From NCBI GenBank assembly GCA_047967505.1, contig CM106541.1: a stretch of 64,000 nucleotides of DNA, one strand, 5' to 3'. Positions 34,759 through 44,825 of this stretch are shown one piece after another. The notes below the pieces were generated by a model that was not told the DNA's origin, made no database searches, and saw only the letters and a program-made list of their open reading frames with translations. Position numbers and translations under genes: made by a program. Source of the stretch: Dipteris shenzhenensis (Eukaryota > Polypodiophyta > Polypodiopsida > Gleicheniales). The first letter of the stretch is position 1, and each line of letters starts with the position of its first letter.

Positions 34759-34942
34759 TGTAAGAGATTACAAAGATATGGTGTTGTAGGCATAAAGTCA
34801 ACCCTATGGTTGACCAGTAGTACTTTGGTACTATATATACCAAGTACTTGTATTGTTTCATATGAACATTTCTATTGGAGCTTTCTTGTGTGTGGACTCT
34901 TGCTCACTTGTGTTCACAACCTGACTCCACTTTGTTCTTACA
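34759..34942 (+). repeat. 3' LTR of copia copy A
   Basis: 184 bp, same ends as the 5' LTR; polypurine tract on its left, host DNA on its right. Confidence 0.93.
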
Positions 34943-35540
34943 AAACGTTGAACGTTGGGAAAGGAAGCGTTGCTACCGCATGTAATGCTTTTCGTCAGTT
35001 TTGATCTTTGTTTTGTGGAACGAGAGTTCTTCAATCAGATCTGCATTCCAAGATATTGATTTCGTTGTGACTGCAGTTGTTTTTATAGGTGTTTGATTAG
35101 TTGAAGGCTACGAACGCTGTGCTCAAGCTATCTGTGTTTATTTGAGATTCGCACTCTGTTCTTGTACAAGGACTTCGTCATCTTGCATGGTCATCTCGCA
35201 TTGGTCTCTTGTCCATTTTTTGCTTAAAATATAACATGCAAGAGGAGACATCTTGCATGCTCGGTTGTCCATTGGTCATCTCGCGTTCGTCTGTTGGCTC
35301 GTCTCACGTTCGTCTACTGTCCATTGGCCGTCTCGCATTCGTCGGCTTTCTTTGTTGCTTCTCCAGGTTACTTTGGAAAACGGGGATCATGAAGCTATTG
35401 CGTTCCTAAAACGCGGATGTAATTGCCTGAGAAGTTTCGCTTGAAGTTGAACCTGCTTTTAACTTGGAGTATCGACGAGAGGCAGCTTATTCTGGCCTGA
35501 TTGGAATACACCTGAATTTTTTTCGAGGTGATTTTAGGTT

Positions 35541-35860
35541 TCGCGGCTGTACCTAGAACATGATAAATGTTTTTAGTGATAAGAAGAGGAGGTCCTCTGG
35601 CGTTCAACCATTTCCTCCGCAATGTTGAGCCCGTCCCTGCGTAGGAACCTTCTGCATAAGAGCCTACAGTTGCGACTCCCTCACATTAAATTTTCAATGT
35701 CTCGCGGCTGTACCTGGAACATGCTGAATGTTTTCAGTGATAAGAAGAGGAGGTCCTCTGGTGTTCAACCATTTCCTCTACAATGTTGAGCCTGTCTTGC
35801 GTAGGAACCTTCTGCATAAGAACCTTCAGTTGCGACTCCCTCATATTAAATTTTCGGAGC
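35541..35860. repeat. Tandem duplication, 161-bp period
   Basis: Two adjacent units start CGCGGCTGTACCT near 35542 and 35703. They share AAGAAGAGGAGGTCCTCTGG, CAACCATTTCCTC, GTAGGAACCTTCTGCATAAG and CAGTTGCGACTCCCTCA. Differences are scattered substitutions and a 1-2 bp indel, so the duplication is not recent. The element AGGAGGTCCTCT inside each unit is a short palindrome. The rest of 35.0-36.2 kb shows no gene; short TCTCGCATTCGTC repeats lie at 35185-35350. Confidence 0.85.
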
Positions 35861-36195
35861 CAAATATTTAGTCCCTTAAGAAGTTTTTGACCCAGACAAC
35901 GATTGTGCTCCTCTTCCTTACGTTTGTCTTTTGTAATTGATTAGATCCTTTAAGAGTTCGTGTTTTAGCTGAGATGACAAATACACGATGATAGAACGGA
36001 TCAATTTGACGTTGTGACCCGTGCTACTAAGTTTTATATTGATTATTTAGTATTGACGACCATGCCTTTTGGGATTTTCGGTGTTGCTTTGGATCGTAAC
36101 AGAACATAAATCTGTTTATTTAGCCGACTTGCTCATTGCAACTGTGTAATTTTCGTCCACTCCGATTGGATTATTTTTGGAGCTTTGTCCCTACT

Positions 36196-38399
36196 ATGTC
36201 TGCTTGTTCTTATATAGAGAAAAATGCATCTCCACCTAGCCCAAAGTCAAGCCCATTGGTGATTGCATCCCCAAGTTGACCTCCTAAAGTTGAAACACTC
36301 TCTGATTAGTAAGACTTCATGTTGTTTCTTGAATAATTATTTCCAAGAAGTGGTGCAAGAGGCATACACACAAGGTAATTATATTACTTTGTCTTTGTCG
36401 ATTATTTTTTGTTTTGAATTCAATGAAGAAGCTTGTACGAGAAAATCCAGAGTATGTCAATTTTAAGTCCACAATTACATCATATCTGCAACGTTTGAAT
36501 AGATGTAAACATTTGAGCTGTGCAGAGAAAAAATCAAGCCCACCCAAAACAAGCCAAACCGATGTCATTGAAATTGACTCTGACTATGATGTCTACCTTG
36601 GAATTGTCTTGGGTTCTTATAACTATGTAATCAAACTTGGGGACCATCACATTATAAAATATTTATGTTTTGTTCTTGCAATTTATTGAAATTGTGTTCC
36701 TTATATCAATTGGACATTTGTTTGCAAAGGGAATGTAGATTATACCATAAGATGTACTTCATTTGTTGTGAATGTGTGCTCATTTTTTGGCAATGTACAT
36801 GCAATGGACTTTGAAAATTGAATGATAGATTTCTTTGCCAATATAGACAAAGTGAATTAGTATTTTAAAATTTTTTAAGATATTTTTATAGTTCTTTTAA
36901 AGTTTCCCTAGTAATCTAAAACATTACTTCTTATATTTCTATTTGCAACAAGCAAGCAACCTATGTGCAAGGAAGAAAATGAGGAAGTTAATTCTCACAA
37001 TGGCCCTAATGATCCTAACGGCTTGCAACCATCACCTCACAATTTCCCCTCTACTACAAAAGAAATTGTTCCATCGAAAGAAAACTTTATAGGGGGGGCA
37101 ATTCTTTGGTCTTGTTATACATATCTCAATTATCAGATTGTGCACCTCATAGATTTGTGTTTGAGGGAAAATTAATTTGCAAGTACGGTACTTACAAAGT
37201 CACAAATTCAAAATATCCCACATACTTGAAAGGTGACTTTATCGTCGACAAGTTTTGTTCTCACATTGTGACATTGCTTATACCTTCTACTTACATTCAC
37301 CAATTTTTTGATTTCTTACAAATTGGAGAATTCTATAGAATAGAGGGGTCTAGTGTTGTACCTAGAGGCACAACTAAAGGTGGCACTTCTAAGATTTCTC
37401 TCCCTACTTATTGATACTACTACATGCATTATTAGAGGAGAACCTTTTGAAGAAAATCTTTGCTTGCTACCCAACCATTCAATTTGCACCTATGTTCCTT
37501 GGGCAGCAGAGATGAGTAACTTCAACAAGCTGTAAATTTCCAATGTAATGGGAATACTTACAATTGTGATAATCAAAGTGGCACAAGTGATGAGGGCATG
37601 GCAGACTAAATTATTGTTGCAGATGGACCATGAGATGACGATAGAGCTGCAGTAAGTTAGACTTGTTGTGCTTTTGCTTTCTTAGTAATAGCATCGTAAT
37701 GTTGACATTGCAACACCATTCATTGGCCAATGTTTGTTTGATATAGTTGTTCTTCGTCAATGAAAGAAAACACACTCTCACTCAGCTTGTACAAGAGTCC
37801 AATGAAGAAGTTGTTGGTATGTACATTTTGTATAATGTGTTTTTCTTGAAAGCAAAGGCCACAATATGTGTCTTTGATTTCACTATTTTGGCGGAGTTTT
37901 CAGACGGTCCAAACAAGGATGATTTGAAAGCATCTTTTGTTAGCCAAGTATCTCGACTAGGCTATGGAACTAAGGTAAGTTCTCTCTCTTGCAAACTTTG
38001 TATCTTCTTTGTTGCTACAAGTGTTGGCACAAAGGTTGTTGTACATTGCAAGTGTTTGGTATTTTACACTTCACAAATATTAATGCGGATTTTCTTGAGT
38101 ACACATGCGAGGCGTGTGGTGGCTCTTGTGTAAGCCAAGATCCCATATAGCATTATTGCTATTCTTGCTCTTGCAAGGGGCCTCAAAATGTTGTCCAGGT
38201 TGCTTGCTTGACTGGCGACATAGTGCAACATGGTGGCCAGCAACTCTCGGTTCACATTAGATATCCATATGTTGACATTGTGCTCTCTTTACGTGTACCT
38301 TTCTTCGAATTATATGAAGTAGATCTCATGATGGCATGGAGTAAACTTAAGACTTGCAAACCTATGGAAGCTTTACTATCAACAGTTCGAGCTTTGTAA
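36196..38399 (+). pseudogene. RPA70-like single-stranded DNA-binding gene, several exons
   Basis: Three coding-like pieces. Near 37100-37414 is RFVFEGKLICKYGTYKVTNS and IHQFFDFLQIGEFYRIEG, resembling an RPA DNA-binding OB fold (FYDLLEVGKVYYIS type). At 37750-37975 is an open piece ending GYGTK. A probable intron starts GTAAGTTC at 37975 and ends near 38050. The last exon reads NINADFLEYTCEACGGSCVS and HYCYSCSCKGPQNVVQV, a four-cysteine zinc ribbon as in the C-terminal RPA70 domain, then GDIVQHGGQQLSVHIRYPYV and a stop at 38397. A TAG interrupts the ribbon near 38141. An earlier piece (36414-36590) has RENPEYVNFKSTITSYLQRL. Exon borders other than the one named are not settled. Confidence 0.6.
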
Positions 38400-38468
38400 C
38401 TGCATTTGAGCCAAATGCATGATCTATCTTCTTTGTGTTTAGAAGATGTTTCCTTGGTACTTGAATTT

Positions 38469-38553
38469 GTATAACCTGTTATTGTTTTGGTTTATCCTTG
38501 CAACATTGATTGTATAACCTGTTATTGTTTTGGGTTATCCTTGCAACATTGAT
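38469..38553. repeat. Tandem duplication, about 42 bp, upstream of RepHel ORF
   Basis: GTATAACCTGTTATTGTTTTGG followed by TTATCCTTGCAACATTGATT occurs twice in a row (from about 38469 and 38511), just before the ATG at 38597. Confidence 0.8.
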
Positions 38554-38596
38554 TGAACTTATTTCCTTGTAATCGAGTTAGTCCCATCATCAAACT

Positions 38597-39562
38597 ATGG
38601 ACATAGAACAACTTCTTCTAGGAAAACAATTTGCCAAAAATTCCTCTTTTATTGCAACAAATCCTTCGAACAAAAATGCTTTGTTGGGTCTTCTAGAGTT
38701 TCTCCCAAATCTCACTTACCAACAGTTGCTAAGTATTATATTTGGAAACATTATATCCACTTGTCATACATGTAATTCTCCATGGCACATGTTGACTACA
38801 ATGGAAACTGATGAATTGTTGACAATTGAGAATGTGCAAAACCTAGCTCATAATTCTTCAAGATCTCGTGCATTGATTGTGGACATCTTCCAACATCTCC
38901 ATTCCATTTTTGGAATGTCATTTGCTTTGTTGTGCTACGATGGAATAAAGCTATCAAAGAAAACTACAATAGGCAAAAGTAAACAAAGAATTACAAACAC
39001 TTTATTGTTGGACAAGTCAAATGAAGTTTCCATAATCACTCCTTTGATTCGTTTACATGGGAAACGTGCTTACAAAGCATGGAGTAAGCAAGATGAGAAC
39101 CTACTACAACAGCTTGTGTTGATGAATGCAAACTTACCTGCTAAAAACATTGCATGCTTGTTTCATAGGTGTTCTTTGGAAAGTCAATATACAATACAAG
39201 GTACTTTAAACAAAATATACAAAATGAGAAGAATTGTTCTTGCAGCAAATAATGCTTTAACTGAAGCAAATTCACCAAGACAAACATCAACATTTGCTAA
39301 TAAAATTCTTCCTCTCAAACAAAATAGAAAACACATCTCATACAAAGAACAATATAAACAAAATATTTTAGATACACCGAGTTCTCCATGTATCAATTAT
39401 GGTTCATTGAAATTCTTCTCAAAACTAAGGAAGTTAAAATCAAGCATGGAAATATTTGTCCAAGCCAATGGCACTGTCCACAGACAACCTTTTCTTCAAA
39501 ACGATGAAAATTTTGGTTGGGCAAGTATTGTCATCATCTTGGGTCCGAATGTGCAAAGGCTA
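38597..39562 (+). CDS. N-terminal region of Helitron RepHel, copy 2
   Basis: The longest open frame of the element (ATG 38597; formal stop 39676, but the last 38 codons run in the wrong frame). It has CHTCNSPWHML, a C-x2-C...H zinc-finger-like piece near residue 55, and a basic, Ser/Lys-rich middle. It ends NDENFGWASIVIILGPNVQ, which copy 1 matches at 24245-24310 (NNENIG...FIMLG). At about 39563 the reading frame must move +1 to enter KGRTLQAKDALLDTNIEKLL, the usual start of the Helitron_like_N region. It probably was the N-terminus of the Rep-helicase protein. No stop lies inside it. Confidence 0.65.
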
Positions 39563-39563
39563 A

Positions 39564-40980
39564 ATGAAAGGGAGAACGCTACAAGCCAAAGATGCTCTTT
39601 TGGATACAAACATCGAAAAACTTCTTCAATCAAACATAAGGTTTCGCGACTTCACGCACCTTTGTATGTCTGCTGAGTACAAGTACCACCTCAAGAAAAG
39701 CATATTCACAATGCTAGGACAATTAAAGTCACCATGTTTTTTCATCACAATATCAGCTTTAGAAAAATTGTGGCAACGATTGCTTAGTTGCCTTCAAAAG
39801 TTAACCCAACAGCAACATCAAAATAGCATTCACGTCAAGATATGGAAACACGGCATCTAATTCGCTCAAACCCAATCACCACTGCACAATATTATGTCCA
39901 CAGATTTCAAGCCCTTAAGACCTTGCTCAAGAAAGATCAAAACATTCTTGGCAAAGTCAACGACTTCTTCTTTGTCACAGAATTTCAAAATAGGGGAAGC
40001 CAACATGACCATGGGTTGCTGTGGGTTGAAAATGCACCTACTCTTGGAATTTCAACAAGCATCGAGATTGAGAATTTTGTCGATACCTACATATCAACAG
40101 ACATTTTGAAATTCCCATTAGACAAAAGAGATATCCAAACACACAAGCATCGTAAAACCTGCTACAAAAAGAAAAAGAAAAATGTAGGTTTGTATTTCCC
40201 AGACCACCTATGCGTAAAACACAAGTACTAACCCCGTTAGAAGTTCATTTCAAAGACGATGCTCTTCAGAAAAACATGAAGCTTCTAAATTGTCTCTTGA
40301 ACGAAGATATGACATTGTCATTGGAATATAACTCCTCCTTACTTGCTCTAAATCTATTTGAAGAAGAATACATTTTGACATTACGATCCTCTATCTCCCA
40401 ACCAACAATTTTCTTAAGAAGGCAACCAAAAGATAGGTACACAAACAATTTCAACCCAACTTTGTCGAATTTGTGGGGTGTAAACACGGGCGTTCAATTC
40501 ATATTAAATCCTCATGAAGCTGCTGCATATTGCACATCATACATAACAAAAATAGACAAAGAAACAACAGAAGCTGTCAAAGCAGCTCTTTCACAATCCA
40601 TTACGTCAAACGCTCTACCTAACGAACGGATCCGACGAGTAGGTAATGCAACTTTGAACACTCAGCATATTAGCTCTCAACAAGCAGTCTACTTAGCTCT
40701 ATCATTGCCACTTTCAAGCTCCACAAGGCAATTTCAATACATTAACACCAACGTTCCAGAGAACCGCACGCTACTATTGAAGTGCCGAGAACAACTACAA
40801 CACTTGTACCCTGAAAGTACAAACGTCTTCTTCGATGACATTATCGTGAAGTACTTGAGACGAAACAAAAACCTCCACGACATTTGCTTGGCAACATTTG
40901 CAAGCAAACACACAATTTCAGCCTCAAACATACAAAAAAGAAAAAAAAAACAAAATAATTCACTTCAACAACTACAATGA
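39564..40980 (+). pseudogene. Helitron Rep domain (HUH, two-Tyr intact), copy 2
   Basis: Three overlapping frames (39564-39860, 39842-40231, 40210-40980) together give a full Rep. Present are LFAM-type SIFTMLGQLKSPCFFIT, FFVTEFQNRGSQHDHGLLWV with His-Asp-His at 40004-40012, and AAAYCTSYITKIDKE with both tyrosines (40528-40530 and 40540-40542). ALSLPLSSSTRQFQYINTNV bridges the place where copy 1 has its LINE insertion. Rep would cut and join the element's ends as a replication initiator. Catalytic residues are kept but two frameshifts, one in an A-rich run near 40170-40185, break the gene. Confidence 0.9.
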
Positions 40981-41606
40981 CACTACAGATCTTGAAAACT
41001 ACTACAGGGAGCTATCTCTGTTGTTCCTTCCATTTCATGGTTTTGAGCCAAGACTTGTTGAAAGTACTCCTACATGACACGACATGTACAATGAAAACAA
41101 ACATATAATAGACCCAAATTTCAAAAAAAATTACAAAGCTCCTCCCAAAAGTCCCTACAAATTCGAAAGCAGCCTCCAATACTTCCACAACCTCAACCAA
41201 TAAATCAACATTTAGAAACATGGACACATACGACATCAAGTCGACATGCCAAACACAACAAAAACAAACCAAGTTCACAATGGATCATTGCTAACATACA
41301 AAATGGTTCCTGATAGTGAATACTACATTACATTAAGGAAACTCAATATTGAACAACGCTTGCTACTGGAGGACATCATGCTCAAAAAAAGAATCCAACC
41401 TACAGAACCATTCCATCGTTTCTTGACAGGAAACACTGGTATTGATAAAACATTCACACTGCTAGTCATGGTACAAGCCCTTTATAGGTACAAGTCATGG
41501 TCCAAGCCCTTTTAAGATATTACTCTCACAAAGAAACTCACAACATTGATCTCCCCAAAATTCTTTTGCTAGCTTACATTGGCAAAGCAGCCTTTAATAT
41601 CAGGAG
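40981..41606 (+). pseudogene. Helitron helicase N-terminal stub, copy 2
   Basis: Continues from Rep with TTDLENYYRELSLLFLPF and HDMYNENKHIIDPN, then LNIEQRLLLEDIMLKKR and LTGNTGIDKTFTLL. Walker A should read GxxGxGKT; here the second-to-last Gly is Asp (GNTGIDKT, 41429-41455). A 25-bp segment with GTCATGGT-CAAGCCCTTT is duplicated at about 41466-41515 and breaks the frame. After LLAYIGKAAFNI the helicase stops abruptly at about 41603 and sequence equivalent to the EEP domain begins, so motifs II to VI are deleted. Confidence 0.83.
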
Positions 41607-42118
41607 AACATACTTAACGACAAAAGCCTCCAAAGTGCCACAATCCTCTGCCTCCAAGAATTGCACAACACATCAAACTCGCTATCACTCCCAAAATTCT
41701 CATGCTTAAAAAAAAAAAATGGTGTCTGAATTGCAACTTGTTACAAGGACGACATAAACTTGCAAAAAGAGGATTACATGCTCGAAAACAAATGTGAATG
41801 CTTGCTAACAATATTTCTCCACAACGTGTACAAGTCACCCGCAACCTCACATTCTACACTACTATCTCTGCTAGCAAAACTTCTACATAAAGTTCAAAAA
41901 AACACACCAACAACAATCGTAGGAGACTTCAACCTTGACTACAACAAATCAAACAACTCCACAACACAACTTTGTACTTTTAAGGCTGAAAGAAATCTCG
42001 CAATTGATTCATTAACCAACAACCATACATCAGTCCACCAATACCCCAACACAACGAACTACATTTGGAGATAACTTCATTTATTGGTCTGACCACTCTC
42101 TAATTTACACAAACCTAA
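41607..42118 (+). pseudogene. EEP endonuclease domain, Helitron copy 2
   Basis: Begins ENILNDKSLQSATILCLQEL, keeping the catalytic Glu lost in copy 1. After frame changes it carries ENKCECLLTIF, TPTTIVGDFNLDYN (Asp and Asn motif kept) and FIYWSDHSLIYTNL (Asp-His motif kept). An A-run at 41708-41719 coincides with one frame break. All four diagnostic EEP motifs can be read, so the ancestral element had an active nuclease. Confidence 0.82.
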
Positions 42119-42313
42119 CACATTCTCAAGGGCAAGCCACCTGAATGTAATTCACCTTGTTTTTCTTAGAAATGCTCTTTTGGGAGAACCAAATGAAATA
42201 GTCTCGCATAATAGTTGATTGTAGCTTAAATGACTAGATATGAACTACTTTATGATTACACTTCTTTACTACTAACCTTTTTCACATCAGAGTTTTCCCT
42301 TCATCATTAGTGT

Positions 42314-42960
42314 TTAGAGAACTATAACACAAACACCTTTGTATAAATGGATGCTATGTGTGTGTGTGGGGTGACTAGTTATGTATATATGCTTGCCATT
42401 ACCAAGCTTGTCCTTTTCCAAGCCCTTACCCTTGCCTTGCACAATAAAGGCTTTGTCCTTGCTGCTACCTCCATCATAAACCTTTACCCTAGCCGCCGCC
42501 TCTACCAACACACCCCACAGCTCTTCAAAAGTGTGCAGCTTTGATCTTTCCAAAGTCGTAATGTTGTAATGCTGGTCACACAGTTTCTATGGTTCTTTGG
42601 CAACATATCCAAGAGAGAATAGGCAACTGGATGGGTCAACCTCATGACCAACTGCTACCAACTTGATCCCTAACCACCTTCACTCGCATGAGGTAGTCAT
42701 GCAAGGCATCTCCATCCTCATGGTGAACAGTTGATTTTGGAGGTTGAAAATAGAATTGAGTCTCCTAAGTCCTTCAGGATGTCCCATGCTTCCTTTCAGG
42801 TATCTACCAACTGAATGTGCTGGATCAATACCTCTGTTGTCGTTTCAATGATGGTAGCACCTCAGCATCCTTCTCCTCTCCACATTATGTACCTTTTCCA
42901 TCACATCCAATGTGTACTGGAGTTTAACTTCCCTCCTATCGTCACCATTCTTTCACACAA
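42314..42960 (-). pseudogene. Copia gag fragment (UBN2-type)
   Basis: Minus-strand pieces QHIQLVDT, KEAWDILKDLGDS, DYLMRVKVVRDQ and the 79-codon ORF at 42553-42314 with SKLHTFEELWGVLVEAA match the helical gag of copia elements. Stops and shifts break it. The Cys-His knuckle is missing. Confidence 0.65.
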
Positions 42961-43005
42961 AGGCCCTCTCTTCCAGGAAGCATGCACCTTGTGAGGCTCC
43001 CTCGG

Positions 43006-43018
43006 GGGTCTGATACCA
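43006..43018 (-). other. Primer binding site, tRNA-iMet type
   Basis: Minus strand TGGTATCAGACCC, one base different from the plant TGGTATCAGAGCC site, right after the LTR end TAACA. Confidence 0.85.
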
Positions 43019-43822
43019 TGTTAGGATAACAGATGGAGGTCCCGCAAAAACGGAAGAATAAAATGATGTGTAAAACTGTCCACCGAGTATTACTGCAGTA
43101 ACTCACAGATACAAACTAGAACATGCTCATGAAGTAGAATAGCCAATGCATATAGGTGAGATTGCTCCAAAATTGACAAACCCTGATACATTATATGGTG
43201 CACTATCTACCACCATCTAGCAGCCTGTGTACACCTGGATGTGGACTGTAGGCATTCCCATAGGCTACCCTTGTACCTCCGCAGAGCACCTCCAATCATG
43301 TCAGCCTATGTGCTCCAAAGGAGCTTCAGTGGGCTGCCAAGATGCTGCTCAAACACATCACCGCTGTTCTCCTCCATAGTAAGGTCTGCCGCCAAGAGAG
43401 TGTCTTCCACACTGAATCTCTAGACCTCCTTGCTGCCCTGTTCTGCACTAGTGAATGCCTGGAAACCAGCCCCTAACTAAAGGGCAAATGCCCCTCAGCC
43501 TTCACTGACCAGAACCACAACATGCCGAGGAGTCTGTGCAGAGATACACAACCCAGTCTGCCCTACTGCCAATTCTTCTGCCACGTGGCAGGCCCGTACT
43601 GGCCCGCCTACAGTTGTACAGCCAACCTGGCCCTGCAGACTGCTGCCAACCTGGTCTCGTGGGGTGACTGCCCCAGTTCGCTGCTGCAGACTGCCGCCTT
43701 GAACTGTCATCTGCCGACTGCAGGCCTACACATGGGCCCTAAGCAGCCCCAAACCTGCTGCTGCAGTCACCTGTTCTTCTGCCTTTTCCAGGGTCTGTGC
43801 AGTAGTTCACACATGGCAGACT

Positions 43823-43827
<5 letters not shown>

Positions 43828-43863
<36 letters not shown>
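43828..43863. repeat. (CT)n microsatellite inside copia-type LTR
   Basis: CTCTCT run within the putative LTR; the open frames through it on both strands are Ser-Leu or Arg-Glu repeats and are not genes. Confidence 0.85.
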
Positions 43864-43867
<4 letters not shown>

Positions 43868-43994
43868 CCCCGTCGCTCTCTCTTTCCAGCCCATGTGGCT
43901 TCCGTCAGATCCCATCCTATGCTGCTGGTACAACTCCCCCACGTCGGCCTCATGTGGGGGCTCACAGGTGGGAGTTGGCCTCTAACCTCCAACA

Positions 43995-44825
43995 GTTCCT
44001 ATGAGTGCTTAACTATTCATTAGGATTTATGAGAAAACATTAGAAGGTTAAGGTCATCTTCAATAGCATAAACAAATGCAGCCCGCTGTAAAAAGGAGTC
44101 CAGACTGGTGTATTGATGCCAGCAAATACAGGGCTTCCAAAATTTGACATGTACACTTAAAAATGAGACAGACCACAACAGACATAGTAAACTGTCAAGA
44201 GGACATGCACAAATGTAAAAACCAGAGACTCTAAGCAATATCCTACTAAAGGCATTCAGAAGCCGCATGAAAACAAAGATATGGACCCGGCTCTATTTTG
44301 CTACATCAGTTGGACTGGAGTTGGAACTTCATTAATTCAGGAGCTGTGGATAGCGCGTAAGGAAGTTTTTGAATGGGGCACACCATATAGAAAGCACTTG
44401 AACGTCCATGTCTCTCATATCAGCTTGGCGTGGAACTTAACACAGGCCACTTGAGAAGGCAGACAGCTTGTAACCTTTTCTTCAGCAGAGGCAGAGTCTA
44501 CTTCATCAAGTCAAGCAGCAAAGAAAACAATTTGGAGTAGGTATCATACTGCCCAAGCATGTAAATGTACAACATCATTTTATTGGGCAGGGAAAGGACT
44601 TTTTTAATTTTGATATAAATTTATCTATTTTACTAAGAATTTTCTGAAGGAAAAATGGATGTTTGGTTAGCTGTGACTATTCTGGTGATTTACAGGGTAC
44701 CCTGCATGGATCAAGGCAAGTTATCAGAACTATGATGTTTCTGCTCATTGAGAAATCTACTAGCTTCGTCAGCCTTTTTCTACTTTTGCAAACTTGAACC
44801 TTGGTATTACTACCACTAAAATTTC
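43995..44825. other. Downstream region of the PPR gene, no other gene seen
   Basis: About 0.8 kb 3' of the minus-strand PPR stop codon. It may contain the 3' UTR. No coding motifs or repeats recognised. Confidence 0.45.

Larger units (their letters stand above)
29363..34942 (+). mobile_element. Ty1/copia LTR retrotransposon, complete structure, copy A
   Basis: Two 184-bp LTRs (29363-29546 and 34759-34942) start TGTAAGAG and end CTTACA, with nine differences by eye (about 95% identity). Between them come a primer site, gag, protease, integrase, RT and RNase H in copia order, and a polypurine tract before the 3' LTR. Flanking pentamers are GAACA and AAACG, an imperfect target duplication. Internal stops, frameshifts, two integrase active-site substitutions and an RNase H deletion make it non-autonomous. 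Confidence 0.95.
36196..42160 (+). mobile_element. Helitron-type element (RPA-like gene plus RepHel-EN), copy 2
   Basis: Plus-strand relative of the element at 24.1-28.8 kb. It holds an RPA-like ssDNA-binding gene (36.2-38.4 kb), an N-terminal RepHel ORF (38597-39560), Rep (39564-40980), a truncated helicase (41.0-41.6 kb) and an EEP nuclease (41.61-42.12 kb). The shared end CAAGGGCAAGCC, then CTGAATGTAATTCACCTTGTT, lies at about 42133-42165. About 1.17 kb of helicase present in copy 1 is deleted between Walker A and the EEP domain. Termini and target site are not resolved. Whether the RPA-like gene belongs to the same element is inferred from strand, spacing and the known association of RPA-like genes with plant Helitrons. 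Confidence 0.8.
42310..43994 (-). mobile_element. Copia remnant: 5' LTR, primer site and gag only
   Basis: Minus-strand element. The LTR probably spans 43994-43019 (TGTTGGAGG...CCTAACA on the minus strand), followed by the primer site at 43018-43006. The gag frame fragments at 42960-42314 include KEAWDILKDLGDS, DYLMRVKVVRD and HTFEELWGVLVEAAARVKVY. Nothing downstream of gag is present, so the left side is truncated next to the Helitron end at 42.16 kb. The outer LTR border is inferred from TG/CA ends alone. Confidence 0.7.

Noticed and set aside
43522-44004. 160-codon plus-strand frame in a region rich in CTGCAGACTGC repeats
   Set aside because: It crosses the (CT)n run and lies inside the putative copia LTR on the opposite strand.
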